This document shows, one piece after another, positions 5,692 to 6,949 of a DNA stretch of 6,949 nt (its first letter is position 1; each line of letters starts with the position of its first letter). The notes beneath the pieces are model-generated. The model searched no databases, was not told the DNA's origin, and saw only the letters and a program-made list of their open reading frames with translations. Where the stretch lies: positions 1 through 6,949 of the forward strand of contig JASLKO010000138.1 of assembly GCA_030747475.1 (NCBI GenBank). Direction: 5' to 3'. Position numbers and translations under genes: made by a program. Source of the DNA: Candidatus Thalassarchaeaceae archaeon (GTDB lineage Archaea > Thermoplasmatota > Poseidoniia > Poseidoniales > Thalassarchaeaceae).

Positions 5692-6158
5692 GCGCAGTCT
5701 TCAACAACCGCCGCTCATCCAGCCGAAGTATGGAGCCACATTGGCAAGTATTGTTGTGCCAATCTTGCAATCGTGCATTCGGCAAGCCAAAGTCGGCTAA
5801 GAATCAACAGTGTCCACATTGCAATCACCCTGAGGCCAAGGTACTCTCGAGACACATGAGCGCGAATGATGCAAGTGATGCGGTATCCGTTGCCAATGTG
5901 CCTTCTGAAATCAGAGATCAATTGGCCACTTGGCTCGAAAATGAAAAATCGAGCCAACCCAAGCAAGAAATCTTGCCAACAGATGGCCAAACCGTCCTTA
6001 CATATGCCATGGATGACGAGGGTATAATCACCTTAGAATCACTTGAAAAGGCGCTAAAAGCACTGAATTCTAGTATGGAAGCTGAGCACTTTGCAGAACA
6101 GGCATGTGCTGAAGGTGAGTTGCTTCAAGCGGGTGTAAATTGTTGGAAACGTGCATGA
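5688..6158 (+). CDS. Zinc-ribbon protein with probable C-terminal winged helix
   Basis: A 156-aa soluble protein. An N-terminal zinc ribbon has Cys24-X2-Cys27 (CQSC) and Cys42-X2-Cys45 (CPHC), followed by a helical middle with EIRDQLATWLENE. The last 60 residues (TVLTYAMDDEGIITLESLEKAL, then AEHFAEQACAEGELLQAG ending in WKR) have the spacing of a winged-helix domain, with an acidic helix and a closing strand. This layout resembles small archaeal zinc-ribbon/winged-helix proteins (similar to haloarchaeal DUF5817 proteins), so nucleic-acid binding is likely but unproven. The TTG start overlaps the upstream TGA (TTGA), suggesting translational coupling; the ATG at 5730, which removes 14 Ser/Arg-rich residues and starts just before the ribbon, is an equally reasonable start. 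Neither has a clear Shine-Dalgarno. Confidence 0.74.
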   Translation: MSAVFNNRRSSSRSMEPHWQVLLCQSCNRAFGKPKSAKNQQCPHCNHPEAKVLSRHMSANDASDAVSVANVPSEIRDQLATWLENEKSSQPKQEILPTDGQTVLTYAMDDEGIITLESLEKALKALNSSMEAEHFAEQACAEGELLQAGVNCWKRA

Positions 6159-6196
6159 GAATGTTCATGTTTGTTGAGCGACGCGGCAGGACTACT

Positions 6197-6270
6197 GGAC
6201 CCGTGGGTTAGCTTGGCTATGCTCGATGCTTTGGGAGCATCAGACCTCAGTTCGAATCTGAGCGGGTCCA
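6197..6270 (+). tRNA. tRNA-Pro (anticodon UGG)
   Basis: A 74-nt cloverleaf. The acceptor stem pairs GGACCCG with CGGGTCC followed by discriminator A73. The anticodon stem GATGC/GCATC encloses the loop TTTGGGA, with anticodon TGG at 6232-6234, reading CCA and probably other proline codons. A 4-nt variable region precedes the T arm CTCAG-TTCGAAT-CTGAG. The D arm is weak (G-U pairs and a U-U mismatch), as I recall for archaeal tRNA-Pro. CCA is not encoded and no intron is present. No TATA-like box is seen in the 38 nt after the zinc-ribbon gene, so it may be co-transcribed with it. Confidence 0.95.
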
Positions 6271-6271
6271 C

Positions 6272-6949
6272 TTAATCACCGATTGTATCGATGAAAAATT
6301 GCTTCGCCCGTTCTAATGAATCAGCACGAGCAGCGGGGTTCCCTTCTACATGGGCACCTCTGTTTCGCAAAATTCGGATGATCCACCTACGTTGCCAACG
6401 CTCGTTCAGAGGCAATCGAATACCAAGAAACAATTTACCAGACATATTTCCATTCTTGTCTATTCTAGCCGTTCGCTTCCTTAAGCGAACAGCTTTGGGA
6501 ATCCAAGTTAATTCTTTGGTGCCGTCAAAGGAGTGATGGGCCCCAGGATAAACTTGCAAGGTCGCATTCGGGAATTGAGGCATAAGTGCCTCAACCAGAT
6601 GGAGAGGGGTCCAATCGTCCGCATCACCATGCAGAATCAATATTGGTGATTCTGACCATTTTTTGATATCAGGACGGAGGTGAGCCGCTGGATATAATGG
6701 CACATGAGCATCAAACGCAGACCCGAGGATTTCGATGATTGGAGACCATGCGGAATACAGGGCAACAGTTCCGCCCAGGCTCCAACCGGCAATTCCGATC
6801 TTGCCAATCCTAGGGTCTTTTGCCAACGCTGAACGTGTGCGAAAGACGTCGACAAGCATCATTGCATGTGTCACAGAGAGTTGATCGTCTACTGTTGAAT
6901 CAATTTCCCTTGACGTGAATGAATTGACCTTGCAAACTGCGAGCCCGGC
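6272..6949 (-). CDS. Dienelactone-hydrolase-family alpha/beta hydrolase, 5' end outside window
   Basis: The C-terminal 225 aa of an alpha/beta hydrolase; the frame stays open to the right edge, so the N terminus is missing. A GTG at 6874 is in frame, but the residues before it (VNSFTSREIDSTVDDQLSV) match the family's usual segment ahead of the nucleophile, so it is not the start. In visible numbering the nucleophile is Ser57 (GWSLGG), the acid Asp111 (HGDADDWTP) and the histidine His139 (GAHHSFD), a complete triad. After the histidine comes an Arg-rich stretch (KAVRLRKRTARIDKNGN) and a final helix ending FFIDTIGD. The family hydrolyses esters or lactones, but the substrate cannot be predicted. 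Its TAA lies 1 nt from the 3' end of the opposite-strand tRNA-Pro, so transcription past the stop runs antisense to the tRNA. Confidence 0.9.
   Translation of the reverse strand, partial: AGLAVCKVNSFTSREIDSTVDDQLSVTHAMMLVDVFRTRSALAKDPRIGKIGIAGWSLGGTVALYSAWSPIIEILGSAFDAHVPLYPAAHLRPDIKKWSESPILILHGDADDWTPLHLVEALMPQFPNATLQVYPGAHHSFDGTKELTWIPKAVRLRKRTARIDKNGNMSGKLFLGIRLPLNERWQRRWIIRILRNRGAHVEGNPAARADSLERAKQFFIDTIGD

Noticed and set aside
1..6949. CRISPR array, insertion sequence, prophage or defence island
   Set aside because: No regularly spaced repeats, transposase, integrase or defence-gene motifs are visible; the content is core archaeal housekeeping.

Overview
The window looks like a piece of a euryarchaeal chromosome, most likely a marine Group II (Poseidoniales/Thermoplasmatota-like) genome or a close relative. 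The evidence is archaeal hallmark genes: a 20S proteasome beta subunit with archaeal-type catalytic residues, the KH-domain beta-CASP ribonuclease/termination factor aCPSF1 (FttA), an archaeal SepF, a single-module ZPR1 zinc-finger protein, a pyruvoyl-arginine-decarboxylase-like protein and an archaeal tRNA-Pro without encoded CCA. Base composition is about half GC by eye, gene density is high and there is no mobile DNA. The lineage is inferred; the archaeal assignment is firm.

Layout. Positions 1-147 are mostly unassigned, with short repeats and a weak open frame running off the left edge. A leftward three-gene block, probably one transcript, follows: sepF (1875 to 1462), zpr1 (1431 to 808) and a SAM-dependent methyltransferase (768 to 148). 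A roughly 190-bp divergent region packed with inverted repeats (1876-2062) separates it from the rightward pair psmB (2063-2689) and aCPSF1 (2774-4681), each with a GGAGG ribosome-binding site 8 nt before its ATG. The aCPSF1 stop overlaps by 4 nt the stop of a convergent small two-helix membrane protein (4959 to 4678). Divergent from that is a rightward pair: a PvlArgDC-like protein (5011-5691) that appears to lack the self-cleavage serine, and a zinc-ribbon protein (5688-6158) sharing a TTGA overlap. A tRNA-Pro(UGG) (6197-6270) comes next, abutted tail-to-tail by a 5'-truncated dienelactone-hydrolase-family gene (6949 to 6272).

How the genes work together. The psmB/aCPSF1 pair joins protein degradation with RNA 3'-end formation, a linkage known from other archaea. 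The leftward block joins cell division (SepF anchors FtsZ to the membrane), a probable EF1A-biogenesis factor (ZPR1) and a methyltransferase of unknown substrate. The most unusual items are the apparently inactive decarboxylase-like protein coupled to a zinc-ribbon protein, and the dense inverted repeats around psmB. I see no CRISPR array, insertion sequence, phage gene or defence system.
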